Below the pieces are notes generated by a model. The model searched no databases. It saw only the letters and a program-made list of their open reading frames with translations, and was not told the DNA's origin. A stretch of DNA of 64,000 bases from Clostridia bacterium (lineage in GTDB: Bacteria > Bacillota > Clostridia > Acetivibrionales > DSM-2933), in contig JAOABQ010000099.1 of the NCBI GenBank assembly GCA_026418275.1, positions 62,001 through 126,000 on the forward strand, in the 5' to 3' direction. Each line of letters starts with the position of its first letter. Position 1 is the first letter of the stretch. Made by a program: the position numbers and the translations under genes. Positions 47,024 to 56,064 of the stretch are shown here, piece after piece.

Positions 47024-47503
47024 TTACTCAAAACCAATAAATCTGGATACAATTTTTTCATTATTTATATCGACAATGCAGCAGGTAGGTATATGTGACC
47101 GCAAAGGTAAGCTGATACTGCCCGGGTTTAATAGCATCATTCCATCGGCAAACATTTCTTCCGTTTGATGTGTATGTCCAAAGAAAACAGCGTCAGCACT
47201 GGATGATTTTCCTTTCAGGATTATTCTTTGATAATCATTTTTGACATTATAAAGGTGCCCATGTGTAATAAGAATTTTTTTGCCTCCAATATGGATTATT
47301 TTCTCAGAATCAATGTCTCCGGTCCAATCATTATTACCCCTTACGAATTCATACTGGTAATTTTTATAACTTTCCTGTATTTTAATGATATCCTTCACAA
47401 AGTCTCCCAAATGAATAATCATATCTATATTGCTATTTTTGTTTATCGCCTTAATAATATTGTGCGTATAACCGTGAGAATCGCTTATCAATAGTATTTT
47501 CAT
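47024..47503 (-). CDS. YfcE/MJ0936-type metallophosphoesterase
   Basis: 159 residues of the calcineurin-like phosphodiesterase superfamily. Metal ligands: ISDSHG (about 6-11), HLGDFV (about 31-36), VRGNNDW (about 54-60), ITHGHLYN (about 74-81) and FFGHTHQTE (about 103-111). Substrate unknown; the family hydrolyses simple phosphodiesters in vitro. It starts four bases after the NUDIX gene, so the pair is an operon. Confidence 0.92.
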   Translation of the reverse strand: MKILLISDSHGYTHNIIKAINKNSNIDMIIHLGDFVKDIIKIQESYKNYQYEFVRGNNDWTGDIDSEKIIHIGGKKILITHGHLYNVKNDYQRIILKGKSSSADAVFFGHTHQTEEMFADGMMLLNPGSISLPLRSHIPTCCIVDINNEKIVSRFIGFE

Positions 47504-47507
47504 ATTT

Positions 47508-48104
47508 TTAACTCACTTTTTGATATTTTAAGTACTTCAAGATTGCATTAGAGGTCTCATATCTGAAGATTCCCCAATCATGCCATTTTCCCTTAATATT
47601 TTTCAACATTTCTACTACTTCCTGGAGCCCCTCCAAATCAACTTCCTTAATGTCACTCACTTCATTATCTGTTGCATCTACAAGCAAATTTCCACTGACT
47701 TCCCTTAATATAAATAAATATGAATAAAACATAAAGGATTCTTCTTTATATGAAAATTTAATTTTTAAAACTCCGACAAAATCTGTTACTTCCACCTGGA
47801 GGCCGAGTTCCTCTTTAACCTCCCGGTCAAGGGTTTTCAGAATATTCTCATTATATTCAATACCTCCGGTAGGTATCCGGAATATACCTTTGGGGTATTC
47901 AGAACATGTTACGGTGATAATTTTATTATTTGGCCTTAAAATACAAAAAACTACTTCACCCCGTCTATTTTTTTCTAAAGATTTTCTAACTTTATTAAAA
48001 TAGCCGTTTGAATTATACCGTATGCTTAATTCCTCACATATCGGTTTGTTATGGAAAATGGTGCTTAATTCATGAAACTCTGTTTCATTAAATTGGTTTT
48101 TCAT
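47508..48104 (-). CDS. NUDIX hydrolase
   Basis: 198 residues. A complete NUDIX box, G-x5-E-x7-REVKEELGL, lies at about 88-110 (GIEYNENILKTLDREVKEEL). Catalyses hydrolysis of a nucleoside diphosphate linked to another moiety; substrate not predictable. AAGGGGAAAAT precedes the ATG. Cotranscribed with the phosphoesterase that follows, an apt pair for clearing unwanted nucleotide derivatives. Confidence 0.9.
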   Translation of the reverse strand: MKNQFNETEFHELSTIFHNKPICEELSIRYNSNGYFNKVRKSLEKNRRGEVVFCILRPNNKIITVTCSEYPKGIFRIPTGGIEYNENILKTLDREVKEELGLQVEVTDFVGVLKIKFSYKEESFMFYSYLFILREVSGNLLVDATDNEVSDIKEVDLEGLQEVVEMLKNIKGKWHDWGIFRYETSNAILKYLKYQKVS

Positions 48105-48549
48105 ATTTTCCCCTTGTCTATTAATTATAATAATTATGAAGAATACGTTATCTACAAATATTTTTAGATTAATAAATTAATTTATAATAATGACCCATAC
48201 CACACCACTCGTAAATGTTTGTGAGAAAATACACTTAAAAGTGTAAATTTGCGATTGAATGAGGTCTAATTGCATTTTGTACGGATTTAGGCTGTATTTT
48301 TCTTTTAGCATATTATATTATAGCATTAATCCCACTAAATTACATGCAAAATATATTGTGTTTTTAATATAAAATTGCGATAATATATTCGTGCTAAATT
48401 CAAGAAAATTATACATAAAATCTTGATAAGTATATAATTTTTTTATAAGATAGTTTTTAATTTCATTTTATTTAATTATATTTCCACATTGAAATATAAT
48501 TCATTAACATATTATCTTTAAATAATACGATTAAATTGGAGTGTTTACT
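48105..48549. other. AT-rich divergent intergenic region
   Basis: 445 bases, very AT-rich, between the NUDIX gene and the VanW gene. A small inverted repeat, ACACTTAAAAGTGT, lies at 48231-48244. No reading frame or structured RNA is recognised. Confidence 0.45.
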
Positions 48550-50283
48550 ATGGTTCCAGAGACTCAAGGAAAAATTAACAAAAGTTCCCCAAAAAAATTT
48601 TTAGCAATAATCCTTCTTACCTTTACTATTATTATGGTGCTCATTGCCGGGGGACTGACATTTAAAACGTTAAACTTTGACGGTATTTACCAAGGTGTTT
48701 TCGTAAACGATTTTGACGTTGGAAACTTTTCAAAAAGCGATTTGGAAACTCTCCTTAAAAAAAATTTCAAGGATAACCACGAAGATGTCAGTCTTACTAT
48801 TAAAAGCGGAAATATAAAGGAATCAGTTCGATTATCCGATCTCGATGTTGTTTTTGACATAAATAAAACGGTCGATAACGCTTATAATATCGGAAGGAAT
48901 GGAAATATTATCAGCCGCATCCTAGAAATTGCAAAAGTGAGAAGAAATAATGTAAAAGTTGAAATCCCGCTGACTTACAGTGGGGAAAAACTAGGGCAGG
49001 TCATTGATTCCATTTATTCCAAAACATCCTCAACCGTTAAGGAATCTCAGTTAATCATCAAAGATGATAAGGTTGTTTTCCTGACTGGACACAGCGGTAA
49101 ACAAATTAAAAAGGAAGATGCTGTAAAAAAAGTTGAAGGCGCTATTAAAGAATGTAAAAGTGCAACCATTGAATTAGAAGTTTCAGAGGTTCCCGTACCT
49201 AAAGTTGATGTGGACGCATACTTTAAACAAATTAATCAGGACGCAAAGGATGCATCCCTCAATGTAGATGGCCAAAATATAGACATTATCCCTCATTCCA
49301 ATGGAAGAAAAATCGATAAATCTGTTCTCGCTTCTGTCCTTGAAGAAGCACAAAAGCATGAGGATACCGAAACTGTAATTCCTGTATCTTTCTCAACACC
49401 CAAGGTAACTATAGATAATTTAAAAGCAAACCTATTTAAAGATTATCTGGGATCCATGGGTACATCCTTTTCAACTACATCTGTAAATGATTCAAACAGA
49501 GGTGTGAATATTAGATTGGCTGTATCCAAGATTAACGGAAAAGTTTTATTGCCTGGAGAAGAATTTTCTTTCAATAAAATAGTTGGACCAAGAACTGCCG
49601 CCGGTGGCTACAAAGTTGCCCATACATTTGTGGGAGGTAAGGTTGTCGATGGTATAGGCGGAGGGATATGCCAAGTATCCACTACACTATATAACGCCGT
49701 ATTATATTCAGATTTGAATGTAACACAGCGTTCAAATCACATGTTTGCAGTAGGGTATGTTCAAAAAGGTCTAGACGCCGCAGTTTCTTATCCTGATGTA
49801 GATTTTAAATTTAAGAATTCAACAACCTATCCTATCAAAATTGAAGGGTATGTTTCAAAAGACAATCGGATTTCCTTTTCCATAAAAGGTACGAAGGAAA
49901 CTCCAAATAAGACTGTTCAATTGCATTCAAAAATAGTTCAAACACTCAATTTTGAAACAGTGTATAAGGACGATCCAAATATGGAAGAAGGTAAAACCAG
50001 TGTTCTCAATGAAGGTAAAACAGGTTATGTTGTTGACAGCTTCAAAATTGTAAAGATTGGCGGAAAAGTGGTGGATGAAAAGAAAATTCATACCAGCCGG
50101 TATAGAACTTTAAATAAAGAAGTTAAAAGGGGTACAAAAAAGGCTTCCACCCCAAATATAAATCAACCAGGAAAACCAACCCCCAAGCCATCGTCCTCTC
50201 CGGGCGTAGATGATGCGGGCAATCCACCTGCAACATCAAATCCTACCAATGACAGCTTACTTGAAGAAATTCCTGCGGAGTAG
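48550..50283 (+). CDS. VanW family protein with peptidoglycan-binding-like repeats and G5 domain
   Basis: 577-residue exported protein anchored by an N-terminal helix (about 17-37). Two PG_binding_4-type domains (about 60-270), a VanW domain (about 310-440; GGGICQVSTTLYNAVLYSDL) and a C-terminal G5 domain (about 470-530; SVLNEGKTGYVVDSFKIV), then a Pro/Ser tail. It resembles the YoaR-type wall proteins of Bacillus and clostridia. Function is unknown; vancomycin resistance is not implied. The ATG at 48550 is eight bases after GGAG and is preferred to the GTG at 48541. Confidence 0.9.
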   Translation: MVPETQGKINKSSPKKFLAIILLTFTIIMVLIAGGLTFKTLNFDGIYQGVFVNDFDVGNFSKSDLETLLKKNFKDNHEDVSLTIKSGNIKESVRLSDLDVVFDINKTVDNAYNIGRNGNIISRILEIAKVRRNNVKVEIPLTYSGEKLGQVIDSIYSKTSSTVKESQLIIKDDKVVFLTGHSGKQIKKEDAVKKVEGAIKECKSATIELEVSEVPVPKVDVDAYFKQINQDAKDASLNVDGQNIDIIPHSNGRKIDKSVLASVLEEAQKHEDTETVIPVSFSTPKVTIDNLKANLFKDYLGSMGTSFSTTSVNDSNRGVNIRLAVSKINGKVLLPGEEFSFNKIVGPRTAAGGYKVAHTFVGGKVVDGIGGGICQVSTTLYNAVLYSDLNVTQRSNHMFAVGYVQKGLDAAVSYPDVDFKFKNSTTYPIKIEGYVSKDNRISFSIKGTKETPNKTVQLHSKIVQTLNFETVYKDDPNMEEGKTSVLNEGKTGYVVDSFKIVKIGGKVVDEKKIHTSRYRTLNKEVKRGTKKASTPNINQPGKPTPKPSSSPGVDDAGNPPATSNPTNDSLLEEIPAE

Positions 50284-50294
50284 TATTCAATACC

Positions 50295-50323
50295 AAAGGG
50301 CGTATGCAAAAAGTACGCCCTTT
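50295..50323. terminator. Bidirectional terminator
   Basis: AAAGGGCGTA pairs perfectly with TACGCCCTTT around TGCAAAAAG, between the convergent VanW gene and stress-protein gene. Confidence 0.85.
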
Positions 50324-50352
50324 ATATATGTTAAAATATTTAAAAATAAGTA

Positions 50353-50919
50353 TTAGTAGCTGTCAATACTGGTAGCACCATTACTTCTTAATATATCGGA
50401 TATTCTGGAAATTTTATCTTCATCCGTTTTCATGCTGAATAATACTTTTCCTGCCTTAATATCCGTCTCGTATTGTTTACTCCTATTTTCAGGTATCCCT
50501 AAATCTATCAGTCCACCTACTATGCCTCCTGTTACGGCACCGGATAAAAGACCTGTAATCGGACCTGCAGCAGCCACAATCCCAAGTCCCGGGATCACCA
50601 TACTTCCTGCTCCGATTAAAAGACCTGCCAATCCGCCTAAAATTCCTCCTGTTACAACACCATCGGATATGTTATCGTTTTTTACTTCTCTAGCTCCTGC
50701 AGTACCTTCAGTTCTTGCAGTTGCTTGCATAGTTCCAGTAGCACCTGTACCTTGGGTGGTCCCTTCCGCCCGTGTCCCTTGTGTTGTTCCTGCAGTATTA
50801 TCCCCTTCTTTTGCAACAATTGAAATGTCATCTGTTCTTAGTCCCTGATCCTTTATCTGTTTTGCAGCTTTTTCAGCGTAATTGTAATTGTCGAAAATTG
50901 CTACAACCGTTTTTGCCAT
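50353..50919 (-). CDS. General stress protein 17M-like protein with glycine zipper
   Basis: 188 residues. N-terminal YflT/GSP17M-like domain (TVVAIFDNYNYAEKAAKQIK, about 3-22; DDISIVAKEG), a Thr/Gly-rich low-complexity stretch (about 42-75), a Gly-zipper hydrophobic region (about 85-140; GGILGGLAGLLIGAGSMVIP) and a charged C-terminus ending SDILRSNGATSID. Such proteins are stress-induced in Bacilli; membrane association is likely from the zipper. AGGAGGAAAATGAT precedes the ATG. Confidence 0.82.
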   Translation of the reverse strand: MAKTVVAIFDNYNYAEKAAKQIKDQGLRTDDISIVAKEGDNTAGTTQGTRAEGTTQGTGATGTMQATARTEGTAGAREVKNDNISDGVVTGGILGGLAGLLIGAGSMVIPGLGIVAAAGPITGLLSGAVTGGIVGGLIDLGIPENRSKQYETDIKAGKVLFSMKTDEDKISRISDILRSNGATSIDSY

Positions 50920-51236
50920 ATCATTTTCCTCCTAGATATAAGTATTATTCTCAGATTTATCTTTAGTAAATTCAGTGATTTTTATACATTCCTCATAAAA
51001 CACAAATCATTTATATGAAATGTAACGAATTTTTAATGTATCCATTTGAATTTCGGTGTATAATTTAACTATAATAACACACTAAAAATCTTACATGGTG
51101 ATAGCAGTATCCATCGATGTTTTGAATAACTCAAAAAGCAAATGATATAGAGTTTTCTTTATTTATAAAATGTTTCAACTCACATTTGTTTGGCAAGAAT
51201 ATTTAAAGTTAACATAAGGAAATGGGGTATACATGA
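50920..51236. promoter_or_regulatory. Intergenic region with a likely -10 box
   Basis: 317 bases between divergent genes. TGTATAAT near 51057 resembles an extended -10 for the SLH gene, but the -35 is poor and the leader would be about 170 bases. No riboswitch fold was recognised. Confidence 0.3.
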
Positions 51237-51815
51237 ATGAAAAAATTCTATATAATTAAAATACTATTGATTACTTTAGTGATATCTATGTTTTTATTGC
51301 AGGCAGCGGCTGCTTCCGAACAAGATGATATTCAACTCAGTAATGCACAAGCATTAGTAAAGCTTAATATTTTAAACGGCTACCCTGACGGTAGTTTAAA
51401 ACTGGAAAATAAGATTAAAAGATCCGAATTCATAACATTAATCGTTAAAATGCTTGGATATGATAAATTACCCCCATCTCAGGAATCTGACATAACTTTT
51501 AAGGATATCAATAAAAAACATTGGGCCTATAATTATATAAAATGCGCCTATCAGTATAAACTTATAACCGGAACCCCAGACCACAAAGTTTTACCTGACA
51601 GTTATATTACAAATGCTGAGGCATTGACAGTATTAATCCGTGCTCTTGAGTATGAAAATAGTTTATCCGGTAAATGGCCGGATAATGTAATAGAAAAATC
51701 AAATCAACTCGGCATTAGTCAAAACTTAGAGATCGATAAAGATAAGCAAATTTCAAGAGGAGAAATGTCAGTGCTTGTTTATAATTCATTAACCATTGAT
51801 TTGCTAAAAACTTAA
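51237..51815 (+). CDS. S-layer homology domain protein
   Basis: 192-residue exported protein: signal peptide (about 1-25, IKILLITLVISMFLLQAAAA) and two to three SLH domains, seen as LNILNGYPDGSLKLENKIKR with SEFITLIVKML, DINKKHWAYNYIKCAYQYKL, and SRGEMSVLVYNSL. There is no other domain, so it is a small wall-anchored protein of unknown role. The ribosome-binding site is weak. The gene for a membrane protein follows after 16 bases. Confidence 0.85.
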   Translation: MKKFYIIKILLITLVISMFLLQAAAASEQDDIQLSNAQALVKLNILNGYPDGSLKLENKIKRSEFITLIVKMLGYDKLPPSQESDITFKDINKKHWAYNYIKCAYQYKLITGTPDHKVLPDSYITNAEALTVLIRALEYENSLSGKWPDNVIEKSNQLGISQNLEIDKDKQISRGEMSVLVYNSLTIDLLKT

Positions 51816-51831
51816 AACCAGGAGTAGACAT

Positions 51832-52329
51832 ATGCAGTTACAGGGTTTAATGTTGATGCTTTTTATGTTGGTTATCATACCTATTATAATGCTTTCCTCA
51901 AATCATATTTTGTTTTTTGTAATTATATCTATGGTTTTATTTTTTGCGTCTGTTAGAAATTTGTACGCGCTTTTAATAAACTATGAAGTTGAGTCCAATG
52001 AAACTGACGAAGAATCCTTGGATGATTTAGAAACCTTGTTTGAATTAGATATGAAGAAATTCGGTGCAGGTGTTAAAGTTGCTAAAGGCTTAATTATTAT
52101 CTTATTTTTAGTGTATTGTATTTTTTCTACAAACTATTTAGCATTAAGAGTTTTATGTGCCCTTATAGGTTTGTATTGGGTTTATGACATCAGAACAACT
52201 ATGGAGTTAGATAAAAATAGTGAATTGCCCAAGCATGAAAATCGATTAAACAGTATACTTTTTTTTGCTGCTAACGCCGGGATGCTTATTGTAATTGTTA
52301 GCATTTCAATCTGTATGCTTTTTTATTAA
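51832..52329 (+). CDS. Unrecognised integral membrane protein
   Basis: 165 residues with about five membrane helices (roughly 4-22, 26-48, 80-98, 102-120, 142-164) and a strongly acidic cytoplasmic loop between helices two and three (NETDEESLDDLETLFELD). No family recognised. AGGAG precedes the ATG, and the gene probably shares a transcript with the SLH protein gene. Confidence 0.75.
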   Translation: MQLQGLMLMLFMLVIIPIIMLSSNHILFFVIISMVLFFASVRNLYALLINYEVESNETDEESLDDLETLFELDMKKFGAGVKVAKGLIIILFLVYCIFSTNYLALRVLCALIGLYWVYDIRTTMELDKNSELPKHENRLNSILFFAANAGMLIVIVSISICMLFY

Positions 52330-52947
52330 TTTCATCCTTTCTCTCTATTCATGCATTTTACAGGATATTATGTACAATTAAATTCTGCTTATAAATGAAT
52401 ATAAATCCTCATAATAATCATCATTACATATTCTAGGGCCTTTAGTTTTAAATCCTATTATACCTTTTCCTATATTAATATTCTAACACATTAAAAATTC
52501 ATCCACATAATCAAACAGCTGATTACTGTTTTGTTTTTTTGTTATATAAATTTGCAAGTTTAAATATTTAAACTTGCAAATTTATGAAATTTCCTATAAA
52601 AAACTATTGATCTAAAAATACTTAAATGATATAATTAAGAAAAATTGTGAGCCATCTTATAATTCTAGTAAACTAGTTATATTATTTATACTCAAACTTT
52701 ATAAACAGAGAAATCCGGATATTTCTGTCATTTACATAAATGTCAATTAGACATAGTGCCTTTAACAGCGAATTAAGTTTACTTTTATTTGCACTTTGGT
52801 TTAGTTGTGATCAAATACATACAGTTCAAAAGAAAATAATTTTTCAATTCATTTCATACATAATATGCAAGTTTCAAAAATACATAATTCAAATTAATCA
52901 AAATATATATATTACTATGGCTTTTTATCCAAAGGGAGGTAATTCAT
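52330..52947. other. Long intergenic region containing a perfect palindrome
   Basis: 618 AT-rich bases before the glutamate synthase operon. Apart from the 40-bp palindrome at 52546-52585 and the GGGAGGTAATTC ribosome-binding site at its end, nothing coding is seen; the 73-codon frame at 52740 runs into the next gene and has no ribosome-binding site. Confidence 0.5.
52546..52585. repeat. Perfect 40-bp palindrome
   Basis: ATAAATTTGCAAGTTTAAAT is followed at once by its exact reverse complement, with no loop. No T-tract follows on either strand and no gene ends nearby (220 bases after a stop, 360 before a start), so it is a poor terminator candidate. It could be a cruciform or a protein-binding site. 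Confidence 0.9.
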
Positions 52948-54045
52948 ATGTTATTACGTGAGGGAGATATTCGTATTCCTTCTGGATGTGCTATTTCAGG
53001 TATTATGAATAAAAAAGGAAAGGTTTTCTCCGGTACCGATATCATAAAATCCATTGCATTAATGCATGACCGTTCTAATGGGCTGGGAGGGGGATTTGCT
53101 GCTTACGGCATTTACCCTGAATATAAAGATCTGTACGCTTTCCATATGTTTTTTGAAGATAAATCTGCTAAAGATGAAGTAGAACAATATTTAAACGAAA
53201 ATTTTGATATAGAAATCGGGGGAAAAATTCCTACCCGTAAAGTACCATCCATTACAAATCAGCCTATTATATGGAGATACTTCGCATCCCCAAGAAAGGA
53301 CAAACTGGTAGAAACAGAACTCAGTGAAGATGAGTTCGTCGTTCGTTCGGTTATGAAAATCAACACAAGTGTTCATGGTGCTTTTGTCGCATCCAGCGGA
53401 AAAAATATGGGTGCTTTTAAAGCAGTAGGATACCCTGAAGATGTTGGCGAATTCTATATGCTTGATACCTATAAAGCATATATTTGGACTGCCCATGGCA
53501 GGTTTCCCACAAACACACCTGGATGGTGGGGTGGTGCACATCCTTTTACACTTTTGGATTGGTCCATCGTTCACAACGGTGAAATTTCTTCCTATGGTGC
53601 AAATGTGAGATACTTAGAGATGTTTGGATATAAATGCTCTCTTCAAACGGACACGGAAGCTATCACATATATTTTTGACCTCCTTCTAAGAAGGCATCAA
53701 CTTCCTTTAGATGCTGTAGTAACTGCAATTGCTGCTCCTTTTTGGTCACAAATTGAGAGAATGGATGCTAATAAACAGGAGATTGTTAAATCCATCCGGA
53801 CTGTATACAGCAGTCTGCTTGTAAACGGCCCCTTTTCTATTATTTTAGGATCAAGAAACGGTATTGTTGCTTTAAACGATAGAATTAAACTCAGGTCACT
53901 TGTTGCAGCTACCAAAGGAGACTTTTTATATGTAGCAAGTGAAGAATCGGCAATCATTGAAGTTTGTAAAAATCCGGACAAAATATGGGCTCCAAAAGGT
54001 GGCGAACCTGTAATATCCTTAATGGAAGGGGTTGATAAAATATGA
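52948..54045 (+). CDS. Glutamate synthase, glutamine amidotransferase subunit (split GltB N-terminal type)
   Basis: 365-residue class II glutamine amidotransferase that would release ammonia from glutamine. The nucleophile is probably Cys14 (PSGCAISGI), implying removal of a short propeptide. Other signatures: AHGRFPTNTPGWWGGAHPF and VHNGEISSYGANVRYLE (about 208-224) and LQTDTEAITYIFDLL. AAAGGGAGGTAATTCAT precedes the ATG. First of five overlapping or near-touching genes that together make an archaeal-type split glutamate synthase; the next gene overlaps its end by four bases. Confidence 0.9.
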   Translation: MLLREGDIRIPSGCAISGIMNKKGKVFSGTDIIKSIALMHDRSNGLGGGFAAYGIYPEYKDLYAFHMFFEDKSAKDEVEQYLNENFDIEIGGKIPTRKVPSITNQPIIWRYFASPRKDKLVETELSEDEFVVRSVMKINTSVHGAFVASSGKNMGAFKAVGYPEDVGEFYMLDTYKAYIWTAHGRFPTNTPGWWGGAHPFTLLDWSIVHNGEISSYGANVRYLEMFGYKCSLQTDTEAITYIFDLLLRRHQLPLDAVVTAIAAPFWSQIERMDANKQEIVKSIRTVYSSLLVNGPFSIILGSRNGIVALNDRIKLRSLVAATKGDFLYVASEESAIIEVCKNPDKIWAPKGGEPVISLMEGVDKI

Positions 54046-55544
54046 GCATCAGTTACTTAACACCTGAGTTTTTAATAGAAAGAAATAAAAGCCGTTGTAT
54101 TGATTGTAAGGTTTGCGTTAGACAGTGTTCCAATCTTGCACACCAATATGATGAAGAGGAACAAACTGTTATTTCGGATGACTCAAAATGTGTTAACTGT
54201 CATCGTTGTGTTACGCTCTGCCCTACCAAAGCTTTATATATAAAAAAACACCCATTGGAATTCAAGGGAAATGCAAACTGGACTGGTAATGCCATTAGAG
54301 AAATATATAAACAGGCTGAAACCGGCGGCGTTTTATTGACCGGGATGGGAAATGACCGGCCTTACCCAATATACTGGGACCACATACTGCTTAATGCCAG
54401 CCAGGTTACCAATCCATCCATAGATCCGTTACGTGAGCCTATGGAATTAAAAACTTTTTTAGGTAGAAAGCCTGAAAGTGTGAAAATAAAAGACGGAAAG
54501 CTGACTGAAAAACTTCCTCCCCAATTGGAGCTTGAAGTTCCTGTTATGTTTTCTGCCATATCCTTTGGCGCCATTAGTTTAAATACCTGTAAAGCACTGG
54601 CAGCCTCTGCAGAAAACTCGGGTATTATGTGGAATACAGGTGAAGGCGGTCTTCATAAGGATTTGTATAAGTACGGTAAAAACACCATTGTGCAGGTTGC
54701 CTCCGGCCGGTTTGGAGTTCATCCGGAATATCTTCAGGCAGGCGCTGCGATAGAAATAAAAATCGGTCAGGGAGCTAAGCCCGGTATTGGAGGTCATCTT
54801 CCCGGTGAAAAGGTTGGCAGCGAGGTCTCTGCAACCAGAATGATCCCTACCGGTACCGATGCCCTGTCTCCTGCTCCACACCATGATATATATTCAATTG
54901 AGGATTTGAGACAACTGATCTATTCACTAAAGGAAGCAACCAATTATGAAAAACCTGTTTCGGTAAAAATTGCTGCTGTGCATAATGTCGCTGCCATATG
55001 TTCGGGGATTGCCAGGGCAGGTGCAGATATTATTGCCATTGACGGATATAGGGGAGCAACAGGAGCTGCACCAACAAGAATAAGAGATAATGTTGGAATC
55101 CCCATTGAATTCGCCCTGGCTTCGGTTGATTCACGGTTAAGAGATGAAGGGATAAGAAATCAAGTCTCTATTGTGTGTGCAGGAAGCATTAGGAATAGTG
55201 CTGATATTATAAAAGCAATTGCTCTAGGTGCTGATGCGGTTTATGTCGCTTCTTCAGCTTTAATTGCCATTGGCTGCCATATGTGCCAAAAGTGCTATAC
55301 AGGTAAGTGCAACTGGGGTATTGCAACTCAAGACTCAAACTTGGTGAAAAGGCTAAATCCTGAATTAGCTGCTAAAAGGCTAAATAACCTTTTACATGCC
55401 TGGTCTCATGAAATAAAGGATATGCTTGGCGGTATGGGAATCAATGCTATTGAAAGTTTACGCGGAAACCGTTTAATGCTCCGGGGTATTAACCTTAACG
55501 ATAGAGAATTAAAAATCCTTGGCATTAAAGCCGCAGGCGAATAG
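54042..55544 (+). CDS. Glutamate synthase, FMN-binding catalytic subunit with N-terminal ferredoxin domain
   Basis: 500 residues. N-terminal 2x[4Fe-4S] ferredoxin domain (CIDCKVCVRQC about 15-25; CVNCHRCVTLCP about 51-62) and the FMN-binding TIM barrel of archaeal-type glutamate synthase: GEGGLHKDLYKYG, QGAKPGIGGHLPGEKV (about 244-259) and IDGYRGATGAAPTRIRDNVG (about 331-350). The cluster Cys CHMCQKCYTGKC follow near residue 410. The subunit condenses 2-oxoglutarate with the ammonia delivered by the preceding protein. Confidence 0.92.
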   Translation: MSISYLTPEFLIERNKSRCIDCKVCVRQCSNLAHQYDEEEQTVISDDSKCVNCHRCVTLCPTKALYIKKHPLEFKGNANWTGNAIREIYKQAETGGVLLTGMGNDRPYPIYWDHILLNASQVTNPSIDPLREPMELKTFLGRKPESVKIKDGKLTEKLPPQLELEVPVMFSAISFGAISLNTCKALAASAENSGIMWNTGEGGLHKDLYKYGKNTIVQVASGRFGVHPEYLQAGAAIEIKIGQGAKPGIGGHLPGEKVGSEVSATRMIPTGTDALSPAPHHDIYSIEDLRQLIYSLKEATNYEKPVSVKIAAVHNVAAICSGIARAGADIIAIDGYRGATGAAPTRIRDNVGIPIEFALASVDSRLRDEGIRNQVSIVCAGSIRNSADIIKAIALGADAVYVASSALIAIGCHMCQKCYTGKCNWGIATQDSNLVKRLNPELAAKRLNNLLHAWSHEIKDMLGGMGINAIESLRGNRLMLRGINLNDRELKILGIKAAGE

Positions 55545-55554
55545 GAGGTAAATC

Positions 55555-56064
55555 ATGTCAAAAATAAACGGTACTTTAAATAAAAAAAGAATCTTTGCCG
55601 AGGAGAATGTTTGTGTAAACTGTAAACTTTGTGAGGTTTACTGTGCTGCTGCACATTCAAATTACAAAAATGATGTATATAAGGCTTTTAAAAAATCACC
55701 CTCAAAGCCTCTTTCAAGAATTATTGTAGAGGAAAAGAACCCCTTGTCTTTTGGCCTTCAATGCAGACATTGCGATAATCCCAGATGTGTTAAATCCTGC
55801 ATTACGGGCGCAATGCAAAAAGATCCCCAAACGGGTATCGTCATCAATGATGAAAATAGATGCATCGGGTGCTGGACCTGTATACTGACATGTCCTTTTG
55901 GGGCTATAAGCAGAGATTATAAACAAAAGAAGGTCGCATCAAAATGCGACTTTTGCATGGAAAACGGTGGAGAGCCTGCATGTGTTAAAAATTGCCCTAA
56001 TGATGCTTTATATATTGATGAGATCTCCTCTGACCATCCTACAAAGGGAGGTGGCTTAAAATGA
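55555..56064 (+). CDS. 4Fe-4S ferredoxin-type electron transfer subunit
   Basis: 169 residues of the four-cluster HycB/DmsB-like type. Cys groups: CVNCKLCEVYC (about 17-27), CRHCDNPRCVKSC (about 64-76), CIGCWTCILTCPFG (about 101-114) and CDFCMENGGEPACVKNCP (about 124-141). Should carry electrons between the flavoprotein subunit and the FMN subunit. AGGAGGTAAATC precedes the ATG; its end overlaps the next gene by four bases. Confidence 0.9.
   Translation: MSKINGTLNKKRIFAEENVCVNCKLCEVYCAAAHSNYKNDVYKAFKKSPSKPLSRIIVEEKNPLSFGLQCRHCDNPRCVKSCITGAMQKDPQTGIVINDENRCIGCWTCILTCPFGAISRDYKQKKVASKCDFCMENGGEPACVKNCPNDALYIDEISSDHPTKGGGLK

Noticed and set aside
48550..50283. Vancomycin resistance
   Set aside because: VanW-domain proteins are common wall proteins; no vanA/H/X-type genes are present, so resistance is not supported.
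52740..52961. 73-codon open frame before the glutamate synthase operon
   Set aside because: Overlaps the start of the next gene, lacks a ribosome-binding site and has chance-like composition.
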